IMG/VR virus record: IMGVR_UViG_3300048838_000152
Span: 1 to 37,178 of that record
Reading direction: 5' to 3' (one strand)
Origin: a virus
Length of the DNA: 37,178 nucleotides
Shown here: positions 15,173 to 22,419 of the stretch, in pieces
How positions within the stretch are numbered: position 1 is the first letter of the stretch
Layout: each line of letters opens with the position of its first letter
Program-made: the position numbers and the translations under genes
The notes under the pieces: generated by a model
What the model saw: only the letters and a program-made list of their open reading frames with translations
The model's database searches: none
What the model was told of the DNA's origin: nothing

Positions 15173-16468
15173 ATGTCTGAAATCATGCAGGCCATCGAGG
15201 CCGTCGGCAAGTCCTTCGAGGACCTGAAGAAGACGAACGAGCAGATGCTCGCCGAGGAGCGCAAGGGCAACGAGGTCCGCGCGAAGGAACTGAAGGACGC
15301 GCTCGAGAAGATCAGCGACGATCTGAGCCAGAACGTCAAGCAGAAGGAGATCGCCGAGAAGCGGCTGGCCACGCTGCAGGAACGTCTCGAGATCGTCGAA
15401 GCGGTCAACAGCCGCCCCGGCAAGACGATGCAGGACAAGATCCACAGCGAGCACAAGGATCTGTTCTTCAAGTGGCTGCGCTCGAAGGGCACCGACCAGA
15501 ACGCGGTCGACCAGTACCGCGAGCTCGTCCGCAAGTCGCGCGAGGTCAAGGACGTGTCCCTCACGGATGCGGCCGGTGGCTTTGCGCTGCCCGAGGAGAT
15601 CAGCCGCTCGATCGACAACCTCGTGCTGAAGCTTTCGGCCATCGCCGGCAACGTCAAGAACGTGCAGGTCGGCACCAGCGACTACAAGGAACTCATCAGC
15701 GTCAACGACGCGACGTACACGTGGGCGGCGGAGGCCGACTCGCGCAGCGCGACCGCCGAGCCGACGCTGCGCAACCGTGCGCCGACCTGGGGCGAATTGT
15801 ATGCCTACATGCAGGCGTCGAACTGGAGCATTGAAGACCTCTTCTTCAATGTGGAGAGCTGGCTGGTCGAGAACGCCGCGGAAGGTTTCGCGGTGGGCCT
15901 CGCCACGGCGATCTACACCGGCAACGGTTCGGGCAAGCCCACGGGCATGTTCGCGGCCGCGCCGACGAGCGGTGATGACTATGCGTCGCCTGAGCGGGCG
16001 CATGGGGTGTTCGAGTACATCCCGCTGTCTTCGCCGTCCTCGCCGTTCACCTCAACGGGCATCACGGCCAAGACGCTGATCGATCTCGTGTACCAGCTCC
16101 GCGCCCCGTACCGCAACGGCGCCAAGTTCGCCATGAACTCGGTGACGCAGGGTCACGTGCGCAAGCTGACCGACACGACCGGGCAGTTCCTGTGGCAGCC
16201 GTCGATGCAGGCCGGTCAGCCGGATCGGCTGCTCGGGTACGAGCTGTTCACGTGGGAGGACCTGGGCAACCCGACGACCTCGACCGCGCTCGCGGCCGTG
16301 TTCGGCGATTTCCGGCGTGCGTATACGCTGGCGACGCGCTCGGGCATGTCGATCGTCCGTGACAACATCACGGCGCCCGGCTTCACCAAGTTCTACATCT
16401 CCCGGCGGTACGGAGGCATCGTGACGAATAACAATGCCCTCAAGATCGCGAAGGTGTCGGTGTCGTAA
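15173..16468 (+). CDS. Major capsid protein (HK97 fold)
   Basis: The 431-residue product is the main head protein. Residues 1-85 form a charged coiled coil (EAVGKSFEDLKKTNEQMLAE onward) acting as an internal scaffold or delta domain removed by the protease. From about residue 127 (VSLTDAAGGFALPEEI) the HK97 core begins, and it ends with the usual GGIVTNNNALKI strand. GAGGAA (15161-15166) is a strong ribosome binding site for the ATG at 15173; an in-frame TTG at 15167 lies inside the spacing region and is less likely. A strong hairpin terminator follows directly. Confidence 0.93.
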   Translation: MSEIMQAIEAVGKSFEDLKKTNEQMLAEERKGNEVRAKELKDALEKISDDLSQNVKQKEIAEKRLATLQERLEIVEAVNSRPGKTMQDKIHSEHKDLFFKWLRSKGTDQNAVDQYRELVRKSREVKDVSLTDAAGGFALPEEISRSIDNLVLKLSAIAGNVKNVQVGTSDYKELISVNDATYTWAAEADSRSATAEPTLRNRAPTWGELYAYMQASNWSIEDLFFNVESWLVENAAEGFAVGLATAIYTGNGSGKPTGMFAAAPTSGDDYASPERAHGVFEYIPLSSPSSPFTSTGITAKTLIDLVYQLRAPYRNGAKFAMNSVTQGHVRKLTDTTGQFLWQPSMQAGQPDRLLGYELFTWEDLGNPTTSTALAAVFGDFRRAYTLATRSGMSIVRDNITAPGFTKFYISRRYGGIVTNNNALKIAKVSVS

Positions 16469-16476
16469 CCGATTGG

Positions 16477-16506
16477 GAGGGGCGGGGAAACCCGCCCCTC
16501 TCGTTT
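16477..16506 (+). terminator. Strong hairpin after the capsid gene
   Basis: The ten-base arms GAGGGGCGGG (16477-16486) and CCCGCCCCTC (16491-16500) pair perfectly around a GAAA tetraloop, followed by TCGTTT. It starts nine bases after the capsid stop. It probably terminates part of the transcripts, so that the capsid gene and upstream genes are expressed above the cassette behind it, or it protects capsid mRNA from 3' decay. Confidence 0.85.
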
Positions 16507-16507
16507 C

Positions 16508-16609
16508 ATGGCAAAGCAGAAAAAGCGAATCAAGCGGCGTAAGAAACCCGCGCCCGAGAACAAGTCACTTGGCCGAGCTCCAGCGAATAAATCCCGATTG
16601 GTCGGGTGA
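16508..16609 (+). CDS. Tiny basic reading frame, 33 aa, possible leader
   Basis: An ATG at 16508 opens a 33-codon frame with a very basic start (MAKQKKRIKRRKKPAPENK). It overlaps the beginning of the DUF115-like gene in another frame. The basic start followed by proline resembles the N-terminus expected for the downstream protein, which lacks a good start codon of its own. Three explanations remain: a coupling peptide, a +1 frameshifted N-terminus, or a sequencing indel. No ribosome binding site is evident beyond the hairpin's G-rich left arm. Confidence 0.35.
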   Translation: MAKQKKRIKRRKKPAPENKSLGRAPANKSRLVG

Positions 16610-17252
16610 GCCCTGCATCGTGGCTGCCACGGGACCGTCACTGACGGCCGAGGTGGCGCACCGCTGCCGCATGGCACGGTTGCAGGATCAGTGGCGGGTG
16701 ATTGCGGTGCAGGACGCCTACCGGCGCATGCCGTGGGCCGATGCAGTGTACGGCTGCGATCCGCGCTGGTGGAATCTGCACCAGGACTGCGGCGGATTCA
16801 AGGGCGAGAAGTGGTCGACGCACCACGACGATGAGTCGAATCACAAGTTCGAGCAAGCGGACGCCTACGGACTGCGCCTCGTGCGCGGCGATCATGGCGA
16901 CGAGTTTTCATTCGATCCGGGTCTGATTCGGTACGGGTCGAACAGTGGATTCCAGGCGATCAACCTCGCGCTGCTCAAGGGCTGCCGGTATATCGTGCTG
17001 GTCGGCTTTGACATGCGGCACGTTGGCGGACAGGGCCACTTTTTCGGGGATCATCCGGAGGGGCTGCACAACCGCACCGACTATGAATCGTTCTTGCCGC
17101 ATTTCCGGCGCGGCGCGAAGTCGCTGCCGGCGGACGTGCGGATCGTGAACTGCACGCCGGATTCGGCGCTGGACTGCTGGCCGATGATGGATCTGGAGTC
17201 GGCCATTGCGGACGATCGTCTGCTGCGGCACCGGGCCGTCGCTCACGCATGA
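16569..17252 (+). CDS. DUF115/Maf-like protein, first of a tandem pair
   Basis: The 227-residue product starts at the best available in-frame codon, TTG at 16569, without a clear ribosome binding site. It carries the nucleotide/sugar-binding start CIVAATGPSLT (residues about 17-27), then AVQDAYRRMPWADAVYGCDPRWW, GSNSGFQAINLAL, YIVLVGFDM and GHFFGDHP, and ends ALDCWPMM. This pattern belongs to the DUF115 group, which includes the flagellin glycosyltransferases Maf/PseD and the archaeal MptE pyrophosphokinase. Position behind the capsid gene suggests modification of virion proteins, but the substrate is unknown. The next gene is a diverged paralogue. Confidence 0.65.
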   Translation: MAELQRINPDWSGEPCIVAATGPSLTAEVAHRCRMARLQDQWRVIAVQDAYRRMPWADAVYGCDPRWWNLHQDCGGFKGEKWSTHHDDESNHKFEQADAYGLRLVRGDHGDEFSFDPGLIRYGSNSGFQAINLALLKGCRYIVLVGFDMRHVGGQGHFFGDHPEGLHNRTDYESFLPHFRRGAKSLPADVRIVNCTPDSALDCWPMMDLESAIADDRLLRHRAVAHA

Positions 17253-17826
17253 GCGTGTGGCCGTCGCGCGCGGGCGTGGCTGGCCGATCTACGTTTGCAA
17301 CGATGCGTTCCGGCTGGCGCCGGACGCGGCCTTGCTGCATGCCTGCAACTACGGCTGGTGGGCGGCGCGCTGGCGCGAAGTGGCGTCCCTGCCGGCCGAG
17401 AAGTGGACGACGAACGCACAGGCGGCGTCCGAGTTCGGCCTGAACTGGATTGCTGAGGCGAACCGGCCCGGCCTGTCGACGGATCCGGCGCTGCTGCACC
17501 ACGGGCACTCGAGCGGCTACCAGCTCGTTGGCATGGCACATAGGGCGGGCGCCGAGCGGATCGTGCTGCTTGGCTACGACCTGAAGTTCGCGCCGGACTA
17601 CGACGGCAAAGTGCGCCGGCCCGGGAGCGGTCCGCGGCATTTCTTTGGCGAATACGAGCCCGCTTTGCAGCATTGGCCGTCGGTCATGGTGCGCGACGGG
17701 GTGCATATTGAACTGCTAGACCTGTACCGCTCGATCGCGCGGCAGGGTCTGGTCGAGATCATTGACTGCAGCATGGGGGCGCTGGATTGCTTCCCGAGGA
17801 TGGAAATTGCCGATGTTGACGGATGA
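17206..17826 (+). CDS. DUF115/Maf-like protein, second of a tandem pair
   Basis: The 206-residue product begins with TTG at 17206, preceded seven bases upstream by GGAG (17195-17198), which decides the start. It overlaps the upstream gene by 47 bases. It shares the landmarks of its neighbour: GTGPSLT near the N-terminus, CNDAFRLAPDA, GWW, AEKWTT, HSSGYQLVGMA, RIVLLGYDLKF, RHFFGEYEP and ALDCFPRM. The two are therefore tandem duplicates that have diverged strongly, perhaps for different acceptors or donors. No signal peptide or membrane segment is present, so it acts in the cytoplasm, where heads assemble. Confidence 0.65.
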   Translation: MRTIVCCGTGPSLTHERVAVARGRGWPIYVCNDAFRLAPDAALLHACNYGWWAARWREVASLPAEKWTTNAQAASEFGLNWIAEANRPGLSTDPALLHHGHSSGYQLVGMAHRAGAERIVLLGYDLKFAPDYDGKVRRPGSGPRHFFGEYEPALQHWPSVMVRDGVHIELLDLYRSIARQGLVEIIDCSMGALDCFPRMEIADVDG

Positions 17827-18340
17827 GGCCATGCACGAACGCATGGTGAACGGCTGGCGGGCCGGCGAGCCCTTCACTAAATGCGGCAACGGCAGCTTGC
17901 CCGATGCGACCGCGGTGATCCGCGCCTGGCTGCCTGACGTCTGTAACCGACACGGCATCAAGTCCGTATGCGATGCAGGTGCGGGTGATCTGAAGTGGCG
18001 GCACGGCATGACGTGGAAGGTACGCTATCGGCCGTTTGACCTGATCCCGCGACATGAAACGGTGAAGCAGGCCGACATCACTCGCGACGTGCTGCCGAAG
18101 TGCGACGCGATTCTGTGTCGAATGGTGCTGAATCACCTCGACGCTGAACGCGTCGGCATGGCGCTCGCCCTGTTCCGCCAGTCCGCGAAGTATCTGTTCG
18201 CGACGCAGTTTGATGGACCGCAGCCGCAGAGATCGCCGCAGTTCAAGCGGCTTGACCTGGTGCATTGGCTCGGCAAGCCGCTCGAATCGGCGCGCGACGG
18301 ACGGGAGGCCGATTGTCGGCTGGCGCTTTGGAAGTTCTGA
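17813..18340 (+). CDS. SAM-dependent methyltransferase-like protein
   Basis: The 175-residue product contains a class I methyltransferase motif I, SVCDAGAGD (residues 51-59), and a post-motif segment KCDAILCRMVLNHLDAERV (around 98-116), like the substrate strand and helix of small methyltransferases. A conserved-looking N-terminal FTKCGNGS segment precedes it. It overlaps the previous gene by 14 bases. In a glycan cassette, a sugar O-methyltransferase is a natural partner. DNA methylation is less likely, since no (D/N)PPY motif is seen. Confidence 0.65.
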   Translation: MLTDEAMHERMVNGWRAGEPFTKCGNGSLPDATAVIRAWLPDVCNRHGIKSVCDAGAGDLKWRHGMTWKVRYRPFDLIPRHETVKQADITRDVLPKCDAILCRMVLNHLDAERVGMALALFRQSAKYLFATQFDGPQPQRSPQFKRLDLVHWLGKPLESARDGREADCRLALWKF

Positions 18341-18921
18341 CCGTTGTTTGCTTGAACTGGCGGGACTACCTCTGCCGCGGCCGGGAGTACGTCGATCGGC
18401 TCGAGGCGGGCGTCAATCGGTACTTGACGATCCCGTTCAAGTTCCGGGAAGTGACCGAATCGGACCTGCCGCCGGGCCGCGATGGATGGTTCAACAAGCT
18501 GCACCTGCTCGAGATGTTCGATGGGCCGGCGCTGTATCTCGACCTCGACGTGATCCTGACCGGCAGCATCGATCACCTGGTGCACCTAGCTCGGGTCGAC
18601 CGCTCGCGGATCTGGGCGCGGGACGACTGGTCCTATCCGGTCACGCAGCCGCGCTACGGCCGCGAGGCCACGATCAACAGCAGCGTGATGCTCTGGCACG
18701 GCAGCAAGGACATGAGCGGCGCCGAGCGATTGATCCCGGTGACGCACGGCGACCAGGGGATCATCACGCAGCTATTCTGGCCGGATGGCATTGGCCTGCT
18801 GCCGAACGATTCGGTGAAGTCCTACAAGTACGACGTGCTGCGCGGTGCCGCGCCCGGGCCGATCACGGTATTTCATGGCAACCCGAAACCTCACGAGGTG
18901 GGCTGGCGTTGCTCGCCGTAA
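18313..18921 (+). CDS. Glycosyltransferase-like protein with DxD motif
   Basis: The 202-residue product starts with TTG at 18313, four bases after GGGAGG (18303-18308). It opens with a beta strand LTVVCLNW, then contains WFNKLHLLEMFDGPALYLDLDVI (residues 59-80). The D77-L-D79 triad is the DxD metal/nucleotide-sugar site of GT-A enzymes, and the layout is close to GT8-type galactosyltransferases. Later INSSVMLWHG and THGDQGIIT correspond to acceptor-side motifs of that group. It would transfer a sugar from a nucleotide donor. It overlaps the methyltransferase by 28 bases and the next gene by 13. Confidence 0.72.
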   Translation: MSAGALEVLTVVCLNWRDYLCRGREYVDRLEAGVNRYLTIPFKFREVTESDLPPGRDGWFNKLHLLEMFDGPALYLDLDVILTGSIDHLVHLARVDRSRIWARDDWSYPVTQPRYGREATINSSVMLWHGSKDMSGAERLIPVTHGDQGIITQLFWPDGIGLLPNDSVKSYKYDVLRGAAPGPITVFHGNPKPHEVGWRCSP

Positions 18922-19622
18922 TCCATGCCACGCCGCAGATAGCGTGGCAGCGCGAGTTCGCGCCGAAGATGCTCGCCGGACTGCTCAGGATGGGCGTCTC
19001 GGCCGAGGTCGTGCACGACACGAACCGCCGGGAAGGGCTCCCGATCCTGCTGGGCACGACGCGCTGGCGCTCGCTCGAGCAGGGCGACTATCTGCTGGTG
19101 GACCGCTGCAGCTTCGGCGATACGAACCGCTGGGTGACGCTGGTCCGCAACGGCCACGGGCGCCGGGGGGATCATCGGGTGCCGAATGGTGCGCCCGCGG
19201 AACGGTGGGAGCGGTATGCCGTTCCTGTCATGCCGTGGCAGTCGGGCAAGCGGGTGATCCTGTGCGGCCAGCACGAGAGCTGGTCGCCGCACTGGCCGAA
19301 CGTGCGGGACTGGTATCAGACCGTCCCGGCGACGCACTTCCGCAAGCACCCGGCCGCCGACAACCCGACCGGGCTGCCGGAAACCCGGTCATGGAAGGAA
19401 GCAGGGCTCGCGGTGACGCTGAATTCGAGCGTCGCGGTGGACGCGGTGCTGGCCGGGGTGCCAACGGTGACGATGGACGAAGCGGCGATGGCCTGGGACG
19501 TGACCGGCCATTCGCCCGACGAACGGGTCAAGCCTGAGCGCCGCCGCTGGCTGCACTGGCTCGCCTGGACTCAGTGGACGCACGACGAAATAGCCGAGGG
19601 AAAATGGGCGCATCTCTTGTAA
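18909..19622 (+). CDS. Capsule-transferase-like (GT-B type) protein
   Basis: The 237-residue product begins with TTG at 18909, ten bases after GAGG (18895-18898). Its C-terminal half has VILCGQHESWSPHW, then ATHFRKHPAAD and LAVTLNSSVAVDAVLAGVPTVT. The last segment closely resembles the NSSvgvEAl..G.PV motif of capsule polysaccharide (Kdo-type) and related GT-B glycosyltransferases. It thus completes a five-gene sugar-handling set. The head-tail connector gene follows with an 18-base overlap, showing that the cassette is embedded in the structural operon. Confidence 0.6.
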   Translation: MLAVIHATPQIAWQREFAPKMLAGLLRMGVSAEVVHDTNRREGLPILLGTTRWRSLEQGDYLLVDRCSFGDTNRWVTLVRNGHGRRGDHRVPNGAPAERWERYAVPVMPWQSGKRVILCGQHESWSPHWPNVRDWYQTVPATHFRKHPAADNPTGLPETRSWKEAGLAVTLNSSVAVDAVLAGVPTVTMDEAAMAWDVTGHSPDERVKPERRRWLHWLAWTQWTHDEIAEGKWAHLL

Positions 19623-20194
19623 CTCGACCGACCAGCGAGCCGCTGACGCTCGCCGAAGCCCGGGCGCACCTGCGGATCGAGACGACCGAGCTCGACGCGG
19701 TGATTGCTGCCGAGCTCATGGCGGCCCGCGAATACGTGGAGGGACAGACGCGCCGCGCGCTGGCGCCGCAGACGTGGGACTTCACGTTCGATTTCGGCTG
19801 GCCGATGGTCGGCTGCGAGTACCGCATTGACCTGCCGCTGGCGCCTGTCGTGTCGGTGACGTCCGTGACCTACGTGGACGATGCCGGCGCGACGCAGACG
19901 CTGGCGGCGAACCAGTATCAGGTTGCGGGCCTCGGTCCCGATGGACTGCCGCGAATCGTGCCGGCCTATGGCGTCACCTGGCCGTCAGTGCGCTGCCAGC
20001 GGGAAGCGATCACGGTGCGCTGCGTCTGCGGGTATGAAGTTGGCTCGCCGGCCAGGGTGATGATTCCTGAGGGACTTCGGCACGCGATCAAACTGCATAT
20101 CGAGCTGCTGCACGACCGGGATACCGCGGCGCGGGAAACGATCGAGGCGGCGCGTGATGCCCTGATGTCGCCGCACAGGATCGTCCGGCTGTGA
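19604..20194 (+). CDS. Head-tail connector protein (gp6/gp15-like)
   Basis: The 196-residue protein starts LVTRPTSEPLTLAEARAHLRIE, the hallmark of phage head-tail connector (gp6-like) proteins. It continues with the LMAAREYVEGQTRRALAPQTWDF helix-strand typical of the family. The C-terminal half is somewhat extended. Connectors form a ring under the portal that seals the filled head and joins the tail. The ATG at 19604 follows GAGGGAAA, a good ribosome binding site. Confidence 0.85.
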   Translation: MGASLVTRPTSEPLTLAEARAHLRIETTELDAVIAAELMAAREYVEGQTRRALAPQTWDFTFDFGWPMVGCEYRIDLPLAPVVSVTSVTYVDDAGATQTLAANQYQVAGLGPDGLPRIVPAYGVTWPSVRCQREAITVRCVCGYEVGSPARVMIPEGLRHAIKLHIELLHDRDTAARETIEAARDALMSPHRIVRL

Positions 20195-21123
20195 GTTCAC
20201 TTCGGGGCCGCTCGTTGCGTGACATCCTGACGTTCACGCGCTCGACCACGGCCACGTATTTCGATATCGACGGCACGCTGCAGACGGCCGCGATCGACGA
20301 GCCGCGGATCGAGTACGACCCGGCGACGGGCGCGGTGCGCGGGCTGCTGATCGAGGAGTCGCGGACCAATCTGCTGCTCAACAGCGACACGCTGGCGACG
20401 CAGTCGGTGGATGTGACGGCGGTGCCGCATACCCTGAGCTTTTACGGCACGGGGACGGTCACGCTGTCGGGCGCTTCGACGGCCGGGCCGCTGGTGGGGA
20501 CCGGGGCGTCGGACCGGGTATCGCTCACGTTCACGCCGAGCGCGGCGAGCCTGACGCTGACCCTCTCGGGCAGCGCAACCCGCGCGCAGCTCGAGGCGGG
20601 CCCGTATGCGACGAGCTACATCCCGACGACCTCGGCGGCTGTGACCCGCGCGGCGGACGTCTGCACCACGTCCGTGCTGAATCCGTGGTTCAACGCCGAG
20701 GCGGGCACGCTGTTCGTCGAGTACCTGATTCCGTGGTCGGCGCCGGTCAGCGACGGCCACACGCGGCGCATCATCGATATCAACGGCGGCGACGACTACG
20801 AGAGCCACATGGCCGCCTATGTCAACGATACCGGCGGGCGCGGTTCGTTCAGCTATGCCGGCTCGGTCGAACAGTCGAACTTCAACAATCTCGGCTCGAT
20901 GACGACCGGCGCGGTGCAGCGCCAGGCGTATGCGTTCGCGGAGAACGACATCGCAGCGATTGCCTCGGGCGGCACGCTGGCGACCGACACGTCGGCCGCG
21001 CTGTCGACCGCACTCACGACGCTGCGCATCGGCCCGGCCTACGAGCCGAACGGCTACATCCGCAAGGTGAAATTCTACCCGCGGCGGTTGAGCAACGCGG
21101 AACTGACCGCACTGGTGGCCTGA
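20191..21123 (+). CDS. Lectin/LamG-like virion protein in the connector cluster
   Basis: The 310-residue product starts with GTG overlapping the connector stop. Its N-terminus FTRSTTATYFD (residues 15-25) and EESRTNLLLNS are signatures of phage proteins carrying a concanavalin/LamG-like fold. The C-terminal half (LFVEYLIPW ... IIDINGG ... IRKVKFYPRRLSNAEL) is a classic jelly-roll lectin domain ending in the usual FYPRRLSNAEL strand. Such proteins bind carbohydrate or decorate the virion. Its place between head-tail joining genes is unusual for a lectin-like protein; a head decoration or neck-whisker role is possible. Confidence 0.65.
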   Translation: MSSLRGRSLRDILTFTRSTTATYFDIDGTLQTAAIDEPRIEYDPATGAVRGLLIEESRTNLLLNSDTLATQSVDVTAVPHTLSFYGTGTVTLSGASTAGPLVGTGASDRVSLTFTPSAASLTLTLSGSATRAQLEAGPYATSYIPTTSAAVTRAADVCTTSVLNPWFNAEAGTLFVEYLIPWSAPVSDGHTRRIIDINGGDDYESHMAAYVNDTGGRGSFSYAGSVEQSNFNNLGSMTTGAVQRQAYAFAENDIAAIASGGTLATDTSAALSTALTTLRIGPAYEPNGYIRKVKFYPRRLSNAELTALVA

Positions 21124-21446
21124 TGCAATCCGGCAAGCTGCGGCACTACGTCACGATCCAGCGGGTCACGGTCACGCCGGACTCGCACGGCGACGGAGTC
21201 AAGACCTGGTCGGAGCTCGCGAAGGCGTGGGCGTCGATCGAGCCGCTGTCCGGGCGTGAGTTCCTGCAGGCGTCGCAGGTCATGTCCGACGTGACGGTGA
21301 GGATCAAGATGCGCGGTCGGCCCGACATCAGCCTGACGCCGAAGGATCGCGTGGTCTACGGGACGCGGACGTTCGACATCCGGCACATCGTCGACTGGGG
21401 CGGTAAGAACGTCGAGTGGCACCTGATGTGCACGGAGCGCTTCTAG
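21123..21446 (+). CDS. Head-tail adaptor (SPP1 gp16-like)
   Basis: The 107-residue protein begins MQSGKLRHYVTIQR and ends KNVEWHLMCTERF, the start and finish typical of head-closure/adaptor proteins of the SPP1 gp16 and HK97 gp7-type group. It has the expected central ASIEPLSGREF and YGTRTFDIRHIVD strands. It acts as the stopper or adaptor between connector and tail. Start and stop overlap those of the neighbours (TGATG; TAGTG). Confidence 0.85.
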   Translation: MQSGKLRHYVTIQRVTVTPDSHGDGVKTWSELAKAWASIEPLSGREFLQASQVMSDVTVRIKMRGRPDISLTPKDRVVYGTRTFDIRHIVDWGGKNVEWHLMCTERF

Positions 21447-21937
21447 TGGACGTGACCGTCGAGGTGAAGGGGCTGCGCGAGCTCGAGGCGCGGCTGCAGG
21501 AAATCGACGCACTCGGCTCGCCGAAGATCGTCCGGCGGGTGCTGCGCAAGATCGCGAAGCCGCTCGAGACGCGGGCGCGGCACGGCGCGCAGTCGATTGC
21601 GAAGTCGGGCGCACTGGCCGCCAGCGTCAAGATCGTCGGCCGGCGGCCGAAGGGTCAGCAGGTCGCGGCGCTCGCCGTGACGTCGAAGGCCCGCGAGCGG
21701 ACGGCGCTGTTCGTCCACAATTCGTTCTATCGGCGCCAGCGCAAGGGCGTGTTCTACGGCTGGATGGTCGACCAGGGGCATCAGCCGAATGTCGGCCCGC
21801 GCCCGTGGTTCACGCCGGCCGTGCAGGCGTCCGAGCCGGACATGCCGTCCGCGTTCGTCCGCGAACTGACGGCCGCAATCCGCCGCATCGAGAAGCGCAA
21901 GGGCATCACGGCGAACACCGATGTGGTGACCGAATGA
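21446..21937 (+). CDS. HK97 gp10-like neck/tail-completion protein
   Basis: The 163-residue product starts at GTG 21446, overlapping the adaptor stop by one base. It shows the HK97 gp10 pattern: VEVKGLRELEARLQEI at the start, a basic RRVLRKIAKPLETRAR helix and YGWMVDQGHQPN ... PRPWFTPAVQA near the end. Members complete the neck or tail top. Length and gene order fit the family. Confidence 0.82.
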   Translation: MDVTVEVKGLRELEARLQEIDALGSPKIVRRVLRKIAKPLETRARHGAQSIAKSGALAASVKIVGRRPKGQQVAALAVTSKARERTALFVHNSFYRRQRKGVFYGWMVDQGHQPNVGPRPWFTPAVQASEPDMPSAFVRELTAAIRRIEKRKGITANTDVVTE

Positions 21938-22356
21938 GCACGATCGAGGAAGCCTTCAAAGCCAAGATCGTCAGCCTCGGCACCGCTGCAGGCTCGCGGG
22001 TGTTTCGCGAGGTGATCGAGCAAGAGCCGACGATGCCGGCGATCTCGTTCGTCCGTACCGGCGGGACGCCATTCCGACGGGCGATCGATACCGGCCTGCC
22101 GGTGCTGCGCCGGGCGAGCATCCGCGTCGAGGTGATCGCCAACAGTACCTCGAGCGCCGAATCCGTCACCGAGGCGCTGCGCTCCGGGCTCGACGGCTGG
22201 CGCGGCCGGGCGGTCGACAGCAGCACCAGCCCGATCACCGATCTCGGCATCCAGGTACTGCGCTGCGCGCTGGTATTCCAGGGCGATGCGTCGACGGTCG
22301 ACGGCGACCTGTTCCTCAAGATCGTGCAGCAGGACTACGAAGTCACCTATCGGTAG
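21934..22356 (+). CDS. Tail-terminator/completion protein (DUF3168-type)
   Basis: The 140-residue product overlaps the preceding stop (ATGA at 21934). It begins with an amphipathic helix (STIEEAFKAKIVSLG) and has beta strands RVFREVIEQEPTMPAISF and RRASIRVEVIA, which resemble HK97 gp11/lambda U-type tail terminators. It ends LKIVQQDYEVTYR. It probably caps the tail tube at the head-proximal end. The position between gp10-like and tail-tube genes is as expected. Confidence 0.75.
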   Translation: MSTIEEAFKAKIVSLGTAAGSRVFREVIEQEPTMPAISFVRTGGTPFRRAIDTGLPVLRRASIRVEVIANSTSSAESVTEALRSGLDGWRGRAVDSSTSPITDLGIQVLRCALVFQGDASTVDGDLFLKIVQQDYEVTYR

Positions 22357-22377
22357 ATCGATCCAGTTTCCGCCACC

Positions 22378-22400
22378 GGGCCGCCCTGAGCGGCCCTTTT
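22378..22400 (+). terminator. Intrinsic terminator before the tail-tube gene
   Basis: The seven-base arms GGGCCGC (22378-22384) and GCGGCCC (22390-22396) pair around CCTGA and are followed by TTTT. It separates the neck genes from the tail-tube gene and probably lowers read-through or stabilises transcript ends. A promoter for the tail genes may lie nearby, but none was convincing. Confidence 0.8.
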
Positions 22401-22419
22401 CATTTCAGAGGGTCACGCA

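Noticed and set aside
17813-18340. DNA methyltransferase
   Set aside because: Motif I is present but no (D/N)PPY motif is visible, and the context is a sugar cassette.
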